A stretch of DNA of 64,000 nt from Steinernema hermaphroditum (GCA_030435675.1 CM059622.1:4960001-5024000), one strand, 5' to 3'; positions 52,851 through 64,000 are shown, counted from the first letter of the stretch. Numbers and translations: made by a program. Notes: generated by a model from the letters alone, not told the origin.

Positions 52851-53966
52851 CTAATTAAGATGGTGTCAGCTTTAATTGTGAATTAATGTGCATTCAGAAA
52901 CTGAATAGAAATATAACGAGGTAGAAATACAGAGTGGCGCTAAAGTTTGAAAAATACGGACTTTGATAATGGCCTTTATTATCCTCTTCCCGTCTTCTGT
53001 CACTCCTTCAAAAAGTTATTTTCGTACAAATTGTCTCTTATAAACCACGAAGCTCACATTAAGAGTGCTGATACTTGCAAAAAGGGGCCGTAAAATTACA
53101 AACAAAAATAACTTTCTGACGGGAGTAGATAGGGCAGAGAACATTCATGCACATAGTCGCCATACACGAAGTGAAAGACACGGAAATTGCGATTTGCTCA
53201 ACGACGCATTAATCCATTTCACCCACTAAGTAAATGTAGCGAAAATCAAGGATATCGACAATCTTGAAGAAATTTCATGTGAATTCCGAAAATAAATAAT
53301 CGAAAAATCAAGACAGTCGATTCCAGTGACGAGAGCATGGTTTATCAAATGTACGATTTTTATTATCCCATGTTTTTTAGAAGTACATTAAAGTGTAGTT
53401 ATTATGTGATTTGTAAAAAATGATGGCATACGATGACTACGTGCGTAGAGAGTTTCTAACGAGAAGAATCTAAGATGGCTATTCTGTTATAAGTCTATCA
53501 ATTTTTGTCATCTTTCTCGAAGGATTATATTTCACTTCACAAACATAATAGCGCCTACACTTTGCATCGAAGACCGTTCTAAAAACTGACACATCGCCTC
53601 AGCCCCAAAATAGTGTCACTTCCAAAACTGATATCGAATTGACAGCTCCCATAAAACAAACGACGGCTTGTCTCCAATTACGGCGACATCCGCGATTAGC
53701 GCTCATCGATCACCGCCACCGCGGCTTCCATTTACCGTTTGTTTGCTCAACGTTCTCTCCATTATTACCACACACACGTCCTTATAGCGCGATCAACTGG
53801 GCCTCCGATGAGTCGTCGCCGCGAAACTGTGGGCGTCGCGTCACCATCGATCGGCTTCTTCCCGGCGCGTGAGCAAAGACGAAGAATTTCCGATTATTCA
53901 CCGATCGCGCCAACGCTCTAGGCGCTCGTATTTGTCATTCATTCGCCCCTTTTAGACCCTCCGGAG
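52851..53966. other. intergenic and 5' region of the arginine-rich exon
   Basis: At 52933-52960 AGTGGCGCTAAAGTTTG resembles a mariner-type terminal repeat, with no partner found. GC rises after 53690. CCCCTTTTAG ending at 53956 is a likely acceptor before ATG 53967. Confidence 0.4.
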
Positions 53967-54395
53967 ATGTCTCGTCGTAGCGAGCGCTCCCACCGGCGCT
54001 CCTCGCATCGACGCCACCGGAACGACGCCAAGATGCCTCCGATGACTGTGAACGTCAAGATGGACGTCACCACTTATGGACCGCACAACGGGGTCATCGT
54101 TCAGTCCGGATTCTTCCACGGGCGACCGTCCACCTCATACAACAACCTCAATTCGTTCGCCAACGACTCCCAGCAGGATCTTCTTCGGATTCAGTACCCG
54201 GAAACACCTCAGCTGACGGGTGGAAGGTACGGTAGCACTCCGCACCTCTCGCAGACCATCAGGTCGAGACCGCAGAGTCCCGAGGAAGATGTGGATTTTG
54301 AGAATACGCCTGATGAACCCCCGGACGAATTTGTCTATCCCGAGAAGGTCCAGCTGAACATCTTTAGCGATAGGAAGGACAGAAATGTAGGTTGA
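53967..54395 (+). CDS. Arg/Ser/His-rich exon or short protein, unrecognised
   Basis: 142 codons if read to the TGA at 54393; a GTAGGT donor at 54387 allows splicing instead after 140 codons in phase 0. N-terminus basic (SRRSERSHRRSSHRRHRNDA), middle VDVTTYGPHNGVIV-like, then GGRYGSTPHLSQTIRSRPQS and an acidic Pro-rich end. The GRYGSTPHL element resembles the GSRYGSQQNL repeats of the next gene, so this may be an upstream alternative first exon of that gene. I could not find an acceptor of matching phase, so the link is unproven. tRNA-Ala would lie inside the intron. Confidence 0.5.
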   Translation: MSRRSERSHRRSSHRRHRNDAKMPPMTVNVKMDVTTYGPHNGVIVQSGFFHGRPSTSYNNLNSFANDSQQDLLRIQYPETPQLTGGRYGSTPHLSQTIRSRPQSPEEDVDFENTPDEPPDEFVYPEKVQLNIFSDRKDRNVG

Positions 54396-54524
54396 TATAC
54401 GACTTTTTTCTGGCTTTGAGCTCTGCACCTTCCAATGCCATAACCTGTGGTTTCAAAATTAGTCTTTACGTGTATGTGGGTACAAACATGTGATGAAAAA
54501 AGTTAAAAATATTCTGGAGGTATG

Positions 54525-54596
54525 GGGATTCGAACCCCAGCCCTCTCGCATGCTAAGCGAGCGCTCTACCCCTGAGCTATACCCCCACGGCATTGT
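54525..54596 (-). tRNA. tRNA-Ala(AGC)
   Basis: 72 nt on the minus strand with acceptor GGGGGTA/TACCTCC plus A73, D-arm AGCTCAGGGGTAGAGC, anticodon stem CTCGC/GCGAG with loop TTAGCAT (anticodon AGC) and T-arm CTGGGGTTCGAATCCCCAT. No intron. Confidence 0.95.
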
Positions 54597-55012
54597 GGTA
54601 TCAGGATCAGTTTATCATCCGCAGTGTCTACGATCACGCCACACGGCTGAATATGCTGAATACTCGATTTTAATAGGATCTATTGAATATCAAGACTTCT
54701 TCTAATGATCCTTTGAATCTTTAGAAACTTAAACCCATCGTTCCCGCGCTGTTGCACTACTTCTTATGACCCCTTTTTCATCGCCTGGAATTGCTATTCT
54801 TTTCGTGAATCATAGGCCAAGTTCTGGCCAGGTTCTGCGTTCTTGTACCTCACGCCCTTATTTTCATCGCCTAGCCTCCTTTTGAATGGCGAATGAAATG
54901 CAAACAACGCCGCGAAGACTAACAAAATATAAGAGAGGCGACAAAGGGTCGTTTCAGTTTCCCGTCTCCTCTTTTTCCTCTGCGCAAACACCGTCTTCCC
55001 TCGCCTCGTCCC

Positions 55013-58000
55013 ATGGGAGTCCTCTTCGAATCCTACTCCACGTACGAGCTTTTCCAGGACGCGACCCTCCAAACCACACGAAGCCAGTCACGGAACTCCT
55101 CCAACTATCCCTATGTGCAGCACCCGACGGATCAGGTCCTACAAGACACAACCACTACCACCACTACGGTAGAGGTGTTCCGCACGAAGTACGATCCGAG
55201 TAATCCACATGAGTACATTCACCTCCCGCCTGGACCGCACGACGAAGATTCTGGACAGCTCGTGAGGGCCATCGGACCTCCGTACGAGCAGTGGCGACAG
55301 CAAAAGTAGGCGACGCATCATATAAGTGAGTATGTATGAGGGTTTAGATTAGAGACACATATCGACGACCCAAATCCGACCTACTTAAACTACCGTAGTC
55401 CCACACCGACTCCCAAGGCTGTGCAGTGGAAGGAGAACCTACAGTATTCCCGGTCGACTTCGGCATCTCCTACTCGGAATCGCATCTATGACAACATACC
55501 TGTTTACCGTAACGGATACGGCAGCCGCCAGGGATCGGAACAACGACTGAACTACGGTAGCCAACAGAACCTGGCTTCTTACCGTGATGGATACGGTAGT
55601 CGACAAGGATCCCAGCAGAACCTAAATGCCTACGGCTCTCAAAACCACTTAAACGGCTACGGTAGCCGCTATGGTTCCCAGCAGAATCTCAACTACAGCA
55701 GTCAACAGAATTTGGCCCCTTATCGTAATGGGTACGGTAGCCGTCATGGCTCGCAGCTCCACCTGGACGTGTCGCCGCAGCCAAATGGAGACTACTGGCC
55801 TGAGCACCAGGAACCTCCTGTCCTCGACGCCCATGACCAGAACATCCTCCGGACGACAAAAGTGGTCAATCGTCAGGAGGCCATCAGGCCTGCCCGCAGC
55901 CTCCACCGTACCTCTCGCCACCCGCGGGTTCGATCCGAATCTCGCCAGGAGCTCCTCGGCCACTACAATCCTCCGACGAGTCCTCTGATGCTCCGCTCGG
56001 CCTTCTCCTCTCCCCGCAGCCCGGCGCCCGTCTCCGATGTAAATCTCTACAAAACGCGCGACGCCTGGGGAAACGTCGTCTGTGAAGTGTAAGCACTACC
56101 ATATCTACCGTATACGTACCGTACCCCACATCCATACATCACTGTCCTATGCTTTAACCGGTGTCAGTCAACATGTCAATAAAGTCGTTTACAACAGGCT
56201 TACCGCCTTCCCCATCTCACCCAGCATGAACGAGACGTTTCAAAGTAGCCTTCTCGGACTGTTATCCTAGGTCAACCTCCGTAAGATAAATCCAGAAAAT
56301 TCGTCTAATACATGAGCTACATCTGGTCTGATTTCAGACCGCTGCCGAAAACGGAAACAAATGGTGCGCCACCCCCAGTTCCGCCACATCAGAACCTGGA
56401 GTCAAGAAGGAGTAGGAAAGAGGTCTACGAAAACGATCGAAATCCGGCCGCAGAACGACTGGAAGATGCCTACAGACTAAGAGAGAGGCAACCGAAAGAG
56501 ACGAGAAATCCTGTTCCTAGGCAGCTAGAGGAGGATATAGGAGAAAGGGGCCCATTCGAAAGAGGAAGACATTCAGCGAGGAGCCTAACAAAGGATTTCT
56601 CCGTCAATCCACGAAGAGAAGAACATATACCGGAGGAGTTTGGACAGGGTTATGGAGAGTCCTTCGACAGAAGTGGAAGACAAAATCGATACAGGAGGGT
56701 AGCTCAAGCACAATACGAAGAACCCGATGAAGCTAAACACCAAAAGCGACAAGTTCAAAGGCGATCCCCTCAAGATTGTGGTAATGTCAGGAATGCGCCT
56801 CCTCTGAGAGGCCGAATCCTCCCTACCCTCGATCTGACGGGGATAACCACTCTTTCTGGACGTCCTCGAAATGAAAAAGCCGAGAACGGGTCAACGGATA
56901 TCCAGGAAAATCAGCCAAGAAGAAAGGTCCCGGAAGACCTGAGACGTGGAACACTTTCACGAGAACAAGACTCGTATCCCGCGAAAGATGATTATAACAC
57001 CGAAAGGAGGGGACTTCTAAAATCAGAACAGTACAGTCCTAGGAGCATTTACCAGCCTGTCAGAGAGCCGCGGTCCACTGTAAAATCCTCTTTCTCAGCA
57101 TGGCAACCTGCGCAGCGTCTTCAAATTGGGGCGAAACCCTTCCATCGCACGACATCGGTCGGTCCAACAATGAGATCACCCGTGGAAAGCCACGAACTGA
57201 AGCCTCCAGGAATGCTCCGCGTGGCCAGTTCCGAATCCGTCCAAAGCTCGGAACATGTCTATGAGGTCATTCGCTTCCCATCGCCAAGACCTCTCCACCG
57301 GACAGCTTCTTGTCGGCTTACTGCTGAAGAAGTGAAACTACCGCCTCTGTCGTCTCTGCCCAGACTACCTGGAAAAGAGATCCTGTCCTCAGCCAGAGCC
57401 GATAGGAAACATTCGGGAGAAATGACCAGCGACAACGCGAACAAGAGAAACTTTGGCGTTGAGAAGGGCAAGAAGATGTTTCCTGAGATTGACACGGAGG
57501 ACAAGAACAAAGAAGACCGCTCAAACATGGAAACGCCAGGAAAGGACAAGTCCATTCTAGCTGGATACACACGGAAACAAGGCGTGTGTCACTCGACGCC
57601 GGAGACTCAACTGGAAAACAAAAGTTCGTTATACAGCTCGATTCAGAAGATTCCAGTGCGACATAGTTCTCCTTCCAAGCGCATTCCTGTCAAGAAGGTG
57701 AAACCCGGATTAAGTCCGAGCCAAACAAATACGCCGCCATCCCAGACAACCATAGCTGACTTGCGTGGAAAAACGGCCCATGTCCTAGATAAACAGTCAA
57801 ATGCATCTAGACGACCCGCCAATGAAATAGCTACGATACCTACGGCTCCTACCGTACATCGTCCAATCCACAAAACCTCGTCAGAGCCTGTCAACGAAGT
57901 GTCCTACACCATGTTCCCTTTGGAACCAGCCGAGATCTACGGAATGCGACTTGTCTCTGCGCAGCCGCTGGTGAAAGCCGCACCGGGTCCAGAACCTGCT

Positions 58001-58519
58001 CGTAAGGAAGAGGCTGTTCCCCTTCAGAAGTCTCTTCCCGTGAAAGAACCATCTGAATCGGAGGGTTCGCCCAAATACTTCCCCCAATCGATCATGTCCT
58101 CGAAGCTGCTCCGCGCCAAGTATCCACCACAAGATACCGACTCTCCGAGCTCCTCGAGAAGAATTCGTTTCTCCGAAGAACTCACTTCCGTTTCCATCAT
58201 CAGCAGCAGCGAAAGTGGAAGCACTTCGGCGGCGTCTTTTTCGGACGACGAAGCCGATTTCGACGAAAAGCCACAGGAATCGCAGGAACCCACTGCACCG
58301 AATGTCGCCGAATTTGAAATTCTCGCCCTTGCGGAGGAGCCAAGAGCGAAGAAGAAGGATCCGAAGAAAGTGAAGATCGAAGAACTGAGAGAAGAGCCCA
58401 AACTCAAACCCCGTCTAGTTGCCCAAACCGATGCCCCAAAGCCTGATCTCAGCCCCGTGCCAGTCGTCACCTTGGACGAACACCGTCTACGCATCACGAA
58501 TTTCGATTTTGGAGATTGA
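55013..58519 (+). CDS. large disordered protein with YGSR/GSQQNL repeats, unrecognised
   Basis: Exons 55013-55305, 55348-56088 and 56338-58519 (all phases close) predict 1071 residues. The start MGVLFESYSTYELFQ follows a TATA-like ATATAAG about 80 bp upstream. A Thr-rich and acidic N-terminus leads to about five tandem repeats (about residues 130-225) of the type YRNGYGSRQGSEQRLNYGSQ, related to GYGSRYGSQQNL. The last 730 residues are charged, Pro/Ser-rich and disordered, with many LHRT and PSPR motifs (YEVIRFPSPRPLHRTASCRL) and an acidic/basic end (KKKDPKKVKIEELREEPKLK). No enzyme or membrane domain is seen. A scaffold or cytoskeleton-linked role is plausible but not shown. The 53967 exon may be an alternative start. 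Confidence 0.75.
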
Positions 58520-58694
58520 GAGTAAATAGATTAATAAAGAGTTTTATCGAATAAAAGCCCTACAACTTATTGAGCACCACTGTTTCCGTTTGAAGAAACG
58601 AAGCCCCAGTAGGACCCAAAATGACAGTAGATATAAGAAAGTGATTTATAAATAGTTCGCCTGCGTACATGTACATTAGATACAGTGAAACCCG
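58520..58694. other. spacer between convergent genes
   Basis: AATAAAGAG and GAATAAAAGC at 58533-58556 are poly(A) signals for the plus-strand gene. vps-34 ends on the other strand at 58695. Confidence 0.5.
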
Positions 58695-61600
58695 CTAGAT
58701 ACTGTTGAGCACATACAGCTTCAAGTCGTGCGCGTAGTCGGAGAGCTTAGCCATCGTCGCATTGATACTCGACTCGACAGCTTCTTGGAAGATCTTAGCA
58801 GCGTGCTCCTCGTCGACATTGAGATGAAGTCGGCGTTCGATCTTCTGAACAGCCTTGTCCTTCTCCTCGGCAATGTCAGGGATGCCGGCGTCGAGCATCA
58901 GCGAAAAGAGATTGAGGATGACATTGGCGTTTTGGCGGAGGATGTTGAAGGCTTGGAAGCAGAAATCGAGGAACTGCTTGAAGTGCTCGCTGTTGGCGCC
59001 GCCCATCGCGTTGATCATATCGTAGTTGAGCTTCATCGGGGGCGGCATCGGCTTCGGGTCGCGGCCGAGGATGAAGCCGAAGTCGATGTGGAACATCTTG
59101 CCGTTCTCGCAGATCAGCAGGTTGTCCATGTGCCGGTCGCCGATGGCCAGAATGTAGGTGATGACGCAGTAGCCGGCGCACGAGCGGATGTAATTCGTCA
59201 TCGCGTCCTCCTCAATGCCGTAGGGACCAGTCTTCGACGGACGGAACGACCGCAGCATCTCCTGGAATCTGTGTTTAGAAGAAGGCTGCGCTGTATCTCA
59301 GGTACCTGGATTCCTCCTTTGTAGGTGGAACTAACGACTCTGAGGGGAGTTCCTTTCACGAACTGGACAAATCCTTCTTTAGCGGATGTGGCCAAGACCC
59401 AGTAGGGCGTGAGCTTCAAATCGAGGGCATTGTCTCGCCATATTCTGTCGAAAAGACGGACCATCTGGACGACGAGCTGATCTTGCCTAAAATAGGAATA
59501 ATGAGATGTATCAAGTGAAAAGCCTACCTCAAGTCGTCTCCTCTCTTGAAAATTGTCACATAGGGCTCGGCGCCATTATCGTCGCCCGTCTTCCTCAAAC
59601 TCAACTTCATCGGCATCAGGTTGCTCTGGAAGAGACTTGTCATCTGCGCCAGCACATGGTCCACCCTGATGTTAGGGTCCAATGGGAGTGGAAGGCCTTC
59701 CAGATCGAGAAGCTCCGGATTCTCGCTCATCAGTGATCGGGCGATCTTCTCTTTCGTTTCCCTCTTTCCACCCTCCTTCTGCACTTGTTCCGCCACAACA
59801 ACCAGATTCTTGACGAATTTCTACAACAGAAGACGTCTACCGTAACCCAAAGACTCCAGCTACCTGTTGATGCTCCAGATAGTACGCGTATCGCCTCGAG
59901 AGTTCGGAACTCTCCTTCAGGGCCTGAACAAGGTCATCCATGATTTCAGAGTAGAGCGCGGCGACCATTTTGTCGATCTTCTCGTTCACTTCGATCTCCA
60001 CCTTCAAGTACCAAAAGAGATAGTTGGCGACGGAGAGCTTGTTGCAGGCGAAGTGGATGAGTAGGCCTTTGAGGTCAAAGCTGGAGTGGATCTCCGCCAT
60101 CTCCTTCTCCTCTCTTCGCTTTGTTTTTTCGTCTTTCTTCGCCTCCACAATGTTCCCGATGTCTTGGGCGCCCTCCTCGCTGTCGTCAATGGACTGCGCC
60201 GCGATGAGAGATTCTTGGATGTAGGACGCCGTCAGATCGCCGTCGTATCTCAGCGCCTGCACCAGCTGAGGCAGATAGAGAAGAATCTTGTCCACTTCGG
60301 TCACTTCGAGGCGCGTCACGGCGTACTTTCGAACCTGGATATTGTGGAAGTCGGGCGAGAGCAGTTCCAGAGCATCGACGGGATCTATGGGTTCCCAGTC
60401 TTTGATGATCCTAATCGCCTGGTTGGCCTCTTCGCTGTCGGCCCAGTTGACCGAACGGGAGAACTTTGTGAGGGCCTTCTTATTTTGTTGCAAGTAGTAG
60501 CGGAACTTCCAAATGAGATCTCTCTGCTCGACGGACATGACTTGGGAACTAGGCATCTAAAGTGATGTGGATGGATTACGGTAGCCGAGCACGCCGAGCG
60601 TCTACCTTGATGATCGTCTCTAGGGCATCCCTAGCGCCGGCGTTTGGCTTCAGGTGGCGATCGCTTTCGTCGGTTCGGGCGTTTCTCGTTAGGGCGTGAT
60701 GCTTGAGCTCGCAGAGGTTCTCGAGGCCCATTTCTCTGTCCGTTATTAGGCCTAACGGTTTGGGAAGTTCGAAGTCGAAGTGAACAACCGAATAGGTGGT
60801 GTCTTCGTACACCACTTTCGCCAGCTGTATCATCAGCATAAGACTCTTGTCCTCTAGCTTCTTCTAAAATCGGGAGATCAGGACATACAAAAAGGTATCG
60901 GTTCTAACCGCCTGTTTCACCTGTTCGATCTTCGCCAACGTGATACTATCGAGCCACTGCACGTGGTCGATCATCTTAGAGCAGTACAGCTTCCGCTTCT
61001 TCTCAAGAGCATTCGCGGGATCGGAGGTAAACTTGGCGTCTCTCGAAAGCTCTTCTGTGGGCTTCCAGAAGGGATCGGCGTTCCCGGAATCTGTGCGGTG
61101 CATTCGGATGTGGATGAAGTCCTTTCGGAAGATTCCTCGCTTGCTGAAGAGAGTTTTGACTGCTTGGGCGACGTACACCTGAAACCGAGTCCGTGATGCG
61201 AATTCTGAAGAGTGGAAAAGTCTCAAGGGCCAGAGAGATGACTCTCTCATCTACGAACATGTTTAGTGCTCCCCTGACCAAATGACATTAGAAGCTAGAA
61301 AAAGACGGTTAGGTTCATCTTTAATATCAAACCCCACTGATCTTTATATCTCTAGTTCAGTGTCAGCCCACTTCCACAATCCTCCCTGATCCAGATACTC
61401 ACCGGCTCGGCATCCATCCCGACATTCCAGAGGACGATGAAGAGGAAGGCGTCCCTACTCAGCTCACTGTACATCACGGGCAACTCGATCCACTCGCCCC
61501 ACGTCTTCAGTCGCGTCAAGTGCTCCGTCTTCGTCGAGGAGTCCTTGTAGCGCGACATCACGGGCATCCCCACAGGCCGTCCGTTGCAGAAGACTTGAAA

Positions 61601-61747
61601 CGTCGCGTACACGTGCGTCACGTCCATCCGCGCGAACTCGGGCCCAAAGCTCCGAAGACATCCCTCCAGGTCGCACAGCTTGATCTCCACGGGCGCGTCC
61701 AATTCCGCGCTGATGACGAAGTCGAAGAATTGCCCGTTGAAGCCCAT
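58695..61747 (-). CDS. vps-34: class III phosphatidylinositol 3-kinase VPS34/PIK3C3
   Basis: Makes PI3P from phosphatidylinositol on endosomes and autophagosomes, with VPS15 and Beclin-1. Minus-strand exons 61747-61403, 61178-60909, 60863-60606, 60556-59864, 59820-59528, 59486-59306 and 59261-58695 predict 868 residues (human 887). Parts in order: the C2 domain (EIKLCDLEGC to AFLFIVLWNVGMDAEPV); the helical domain (VEQRDLIWKFRYYL, DWEPIDPVDALELLSPDF, ALRYDGDLTASYIQESLIA); and the kinase domain with the ATP-binding MPMKLSLRKTGDD, DDLRQDQLVVQMVRLFDRIW, catalytic loop AIGDRHMDNLLI, activation segment MFHIDFGFILGRDPKPMPPP. The C-terminal helix ends KLYVLNSI. The last exon uses acceptor ATTCCAG, not the nearby ACACAG, to keep phase. 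MEAF6 ends 147 nt upstream with an AATAAA between, a probable operon. Confidence 0.96.
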
Positions 61748-61894
61748 GGCTGCACAAACGATTTCGTGACTCTGAGGCTATGTGGAAAGAAGTAGAAGAC
61801 AGCTAGAAACTGTTTCGCAGGAAATGCGTCGGAATTGAAATGTTTTATTCGGAAATTTACAGTTAAAGCAGAGCTCACGGGGGAAACATCGCTT

Positions 61895-62470
61895 TTAGAG
61901 CTGCGCTGATGAGGTGGAAGGCTGCGGCTGGATGAGACCCTTAAAGGAGGTGGAGACGCGGCGCGCTCCTCCGGCGCCCGATTCCTTGCTGTAGGGCGTC
62001 TTCCGCTTCTTCTGAGACTTCGAGGGACGGCGTTCGCTGCTGGTGTTAGGGATGGAGAACATGTCCGTGGAGCTCTCGTCCATGTAGCCACTGGCGTCGC
62101 TCCCCTCCTCCGACATGTTCGAGGATCCGGGCGTCTCGGCCGATGCGGCGGCGGAGAAGGGGAACGGGGGCTGCGTGGGGACGAAGGGAGACGTCACCGA
62201 AGAGGCCGAGAAGAGGCGGTCGCAGTCGCGGATCGCCTTCTTCGCTGAGTCGCCCTTCTTCTCCAGCTTCAGCGTTGACTTCGACGGGGGCTGCGACGAC
62301 ATGAACTTGTCCCAGCCCTGGAAGACGTTCCCATACTCGGCCGTTTCTTCGAGATAGGAGCCCTCGAAATTGTATATCTGCTGCTCGAGCTGCTTAAGGC
62401 TGTCCTCTATTTCCGTGCGCTTTTTGATGAGCTCGTTGAGTTCGCGACGGATTTCGATGTCGCGCGACAT
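61895..62470 (-). CDS. MEAF6: MEAF6/Eaf6, NuA4/MOZ acetyltransferase complex subunit
   Basis: Eaf6 is a small scaffold subunit of histone acetyltransferase complexes of the NuA4/Tip60, HBO1 and MOZ type. Single exon, 191 residues. The N-terminal coiled coil matches the family closely: [20 protein letters not shown], then [20 protein letters not shown] and VFQGWDKFM (human RRELAELVKRKQELAETL, LERQIYAFEGSYLEDT). The rest is Ser/Pro-rich with a basic patch [12 protein letters not shown]. The ATG follows TTTTCAGAGGAACA, a likely spliced-leader site, so upstream in-frame ATG 62539 was not used. The AATAAA about 50 nt after the stop and the vps-34 start 147 nt downstream point to an operon. Confidence 0.9.
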   Translation of the reverse strand: MSRDIEIRRELNELIKKRTEIEDSLKQLEQQIYNFEGSYLEETAEYGNVFQGWDKFMSSQPPSKSTLKLEKKGDSAKKAIRDCDRLFSASSVTSPFVPTQPPFPFSAAASAETPGSSNMSEEGSDASGYMDESSTDMFSIPNTSSERRPSKSQKKRKTPYSKESGAGGARRVSTSFKGLIQPQPSTSSAQL

Positions 62471-62673
62471 TGTTCCTCTGAAAATCCCAACTGACGGTCG
62501 ATTCACACAGATCACGGATTCTCGGGCAAACACTGCCAAGTCTGTACGCGAGCAAACACGATGTCTACGTTTACGCGGAAACAGATGAAAGAATAACAGT
62601 GTGCAGAAAATAATAATACAGGGAGAATTAGATTAGATTATGAATACTATAGGATGTGACGTAGACGTGTGAT

Positions 62674-64000
62674 TTAGCTTCCGAGCGCTTCCTCAAGCAA
62701 TTTGCCAAAGAGAGAGATCAGAGAGCGACCTGAAACAATCTTCGTTGTCACTATGCATAGCTCGGAACAAACGTACTGTTTGATATCGTGGGCGTAATCG
62801 GAGAGTTTCGCCATTGTGGCGTTGATGCTGCAGGTGATAGCCTTCTGGAAGATCATTATCGCCTCTTTGTCGTTGACATTGAGATGAAGGCGGCCCTGGA
62901 CCTTCTGAACAGCCTTGTCCTTCTCGTCGGCAATGTCAGGGATGCCGGCGTCGAGCATCAACGAGAAGAGGTTGAGGATGATATTGGCGTTCTGGCGGAG
63001 GATGTTGAAGGCTTGGAAGCAGAAATCGAGGAATTGCTTGAAGTGCTCGCTGTTGGCGCCGCCCATCGCGTTGATCATATCGTAGTTGAGCTTCATCGGG
63101 GGCGGCATCGGCTTCGGGTCGCGGCCGAGGATGAAGCCGAAGTCGATGTGGAACATCTTGCCATTCTCGCAGATCAGCAGGTTGTCCATGTGCCGGTCGC
63201 CGATGGCCAGAATGTAGGTGATGACGCAGTAGCCGGCGCACGAGCGGATGTAGTTCGTCATCGCGTCCTCCTCGATGCCGTAGGGACCAGTCTTCGACGG
63301 ACGGAACGACCGCAGCATCTCCTGGAATCTGTGTTTAGAAGAAGGCTGCGCTGTATCTCAAGTACCTGGATTCCTCCTTTGTAGGTGGAACTAACGACTC
63401 TGAGGGGAGTTCCTTTCACGAACTGGACAAATCCTTCTTTAGCGGATGTGGCCAAGACCCAGTAGGGCGTGAGCTTCAAATCGAGGGCATTGTCTCGCCA
63501 TATTCTGTCGAAAAGACGGACCATCTGAACGACGAGCTGATCTTGCCTAAAATACGAATAATGAGATGTATCAAGTGAAAAGCCTACCTCAAGTCGTCTC
63601 CTCTCTTGAAAATCGTCACATACGGCTCGGCGTCATTATCGTCGCCCGTCTTCCTCAAACTCAACTTCATCGGCATCAGGTTGCTCTGGAAGAGACTTGT
63701 CATCTGCGCCAGTACATGGTCCACCCTGATGTTAGGGTCCAATGGGAGTGGAAGGCCTTCCAGATCGAGAAGCTCCGGATTCTCGCTCATCAGTGATCGG
63801 GCGATCTTCTCTTTCGTTTCCCTCTTTCCACCCTCCTTCTGCACTTGTTCCGCCACAACAACCAGATTCTTGACGAATTTCTACAACAGAAGACGTCTAC
63901 CGTAACCCAAAGACTCCAGCTACCTGTTGATGCTCCAGATAGTACGCGTATCGCCTCGAGAGTTCGGAACTCTCCTTCAGGGCCTGAACAAGGTCATCCA
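62674..64000 (-). CDS. second VPS34-like gene, 3' half (runs off window)
   Basis: A tandem copy of vps-34 offset by 4060 bp: exons 64000-63924 (partial), 63880-63588, 63546-63366 and 63321 downward match copy A almost base for base, introns included. Catalytic motifs are intact (AIGDRHMDNLLI, MFHIDFGFILGRDPKPMPPP). The C-terminal part of the last exon has diverged strongly (VQGRLHLNVNDKEAIMIFQK for IERRLHLNVDEEHAAKIFQE). The 3' end may be spliced at 62777 (GTACGT) to 62729, ending SLSDLSLWQIA at 62693, or read through to 62674. If functional it would be a second class III PI3-kinase, unusual for animals. Only this half can be seen. Confidence 0.85.

Noticed and set aside
58728..59324. 198-codon antisense frames over both vps-34 kinase exons
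   Set aside because: Shadow of a GC-biased coding exon; repeats at 62788-63384 only because the exon is duplicated.
1..64000. CRISPR arrays, bacterial operons, riboswitches, origins
   Set aside because: The window is eukaryotic: spliced genes, collagen, tRNAs with pol III signals. No spaced identical repeats of CRISPR type were seen.

Overview
This window is eukaryotic nuclear DNA from a nematode, probably a rhabditid relative of Caenorhabditis; the genus cannot be assigned from sequence alone. The evidence is a nematode-type cuticle collagen (N-terminal membrane segment, RxxR site, interrupted Gly-X-Y), an SGNH-fused O-acyltransferase of the worm oac family, many 42-60 nt introns ending in TTTCAG/TTTTAG, start codons closely preceded by splice-acceptor-like TTTCAG (trans-splicing), same-strand gene pairs about 130-160 nt apart (operon style), and Tc1/mariner and Tc5/pogo-like DNA transposons.

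Layout. 1-9.9 kb: two small unrecognised genes, a NUDT18-type Nudix hydrolase (ndx-1) closely followed by the BBSome subunit BBIP1, tRNA-Leu(AAG), tRNA-Ile(AAT) and a dCMP deaminase. 10-13 kb: repeat-rich intergenic DNA. 13-20 kb: a short calponin-like-repeat protein, a SETD3/SETD4-like methyltransferase sharing a divergent promoter region with a PHYHIP-like gene, an inverted fragment of the latter, and a secreted Gly/Tyr/His/Lys-rich protein. 20.8-29.6 kb: xrn-2 followed by elongin C (candidate operon), a convergent O-acyltransferase, the exosome subunit MTR3/EXOSC6, and a small signal-peptide/transmembrane gene. 30.4-34.6 kb: RBM5/10 splicing factor and, facing it, a chimeric ORF made from its last exon with a damaged G-patch.

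37.5-49.8 kb is the dynamic part: a 3.8 kb Tc5/pogo-like transposon with long terminal inverted repeats carrying a tRNA-like sequence; four more members of the small single-exon signal-peptide plus transmembrane set, two of them forming the arms of a nearly perfect inverted duplication around the cuticle collagen; and a mariner-like element nested inside a second TIR element. 51.6-58.5 kb: a second tRNA-Leu(AAG), a LINE fragment, tRNA-Ala(AGC), an arginine-rich exon, and a long disordered protein with YGSR-QGSQQNL repeats. 58.7-64 kb: MEAF6 closely followed by a complete vps-34 (candidate operon), then the 3' half of a second, tandem vps-34 copy running off the window.

Most conserved genes are unrelated housekeeping functions (RNA decay and splicing, lipid kinase, nucleotide metabolism, ubiquitin ligase adaptor). 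The most interesting material is the TATA-driven, almost leaderless family of small type-I membrane proteins, the local duplications (palindrome, vps-34 tandem copy, PHYHIP and RBM5 fragments), and the layered transposons. Exon boundaries were assigned by eye from GT/AG sites, phase and protein continuity; no transcript data were available.
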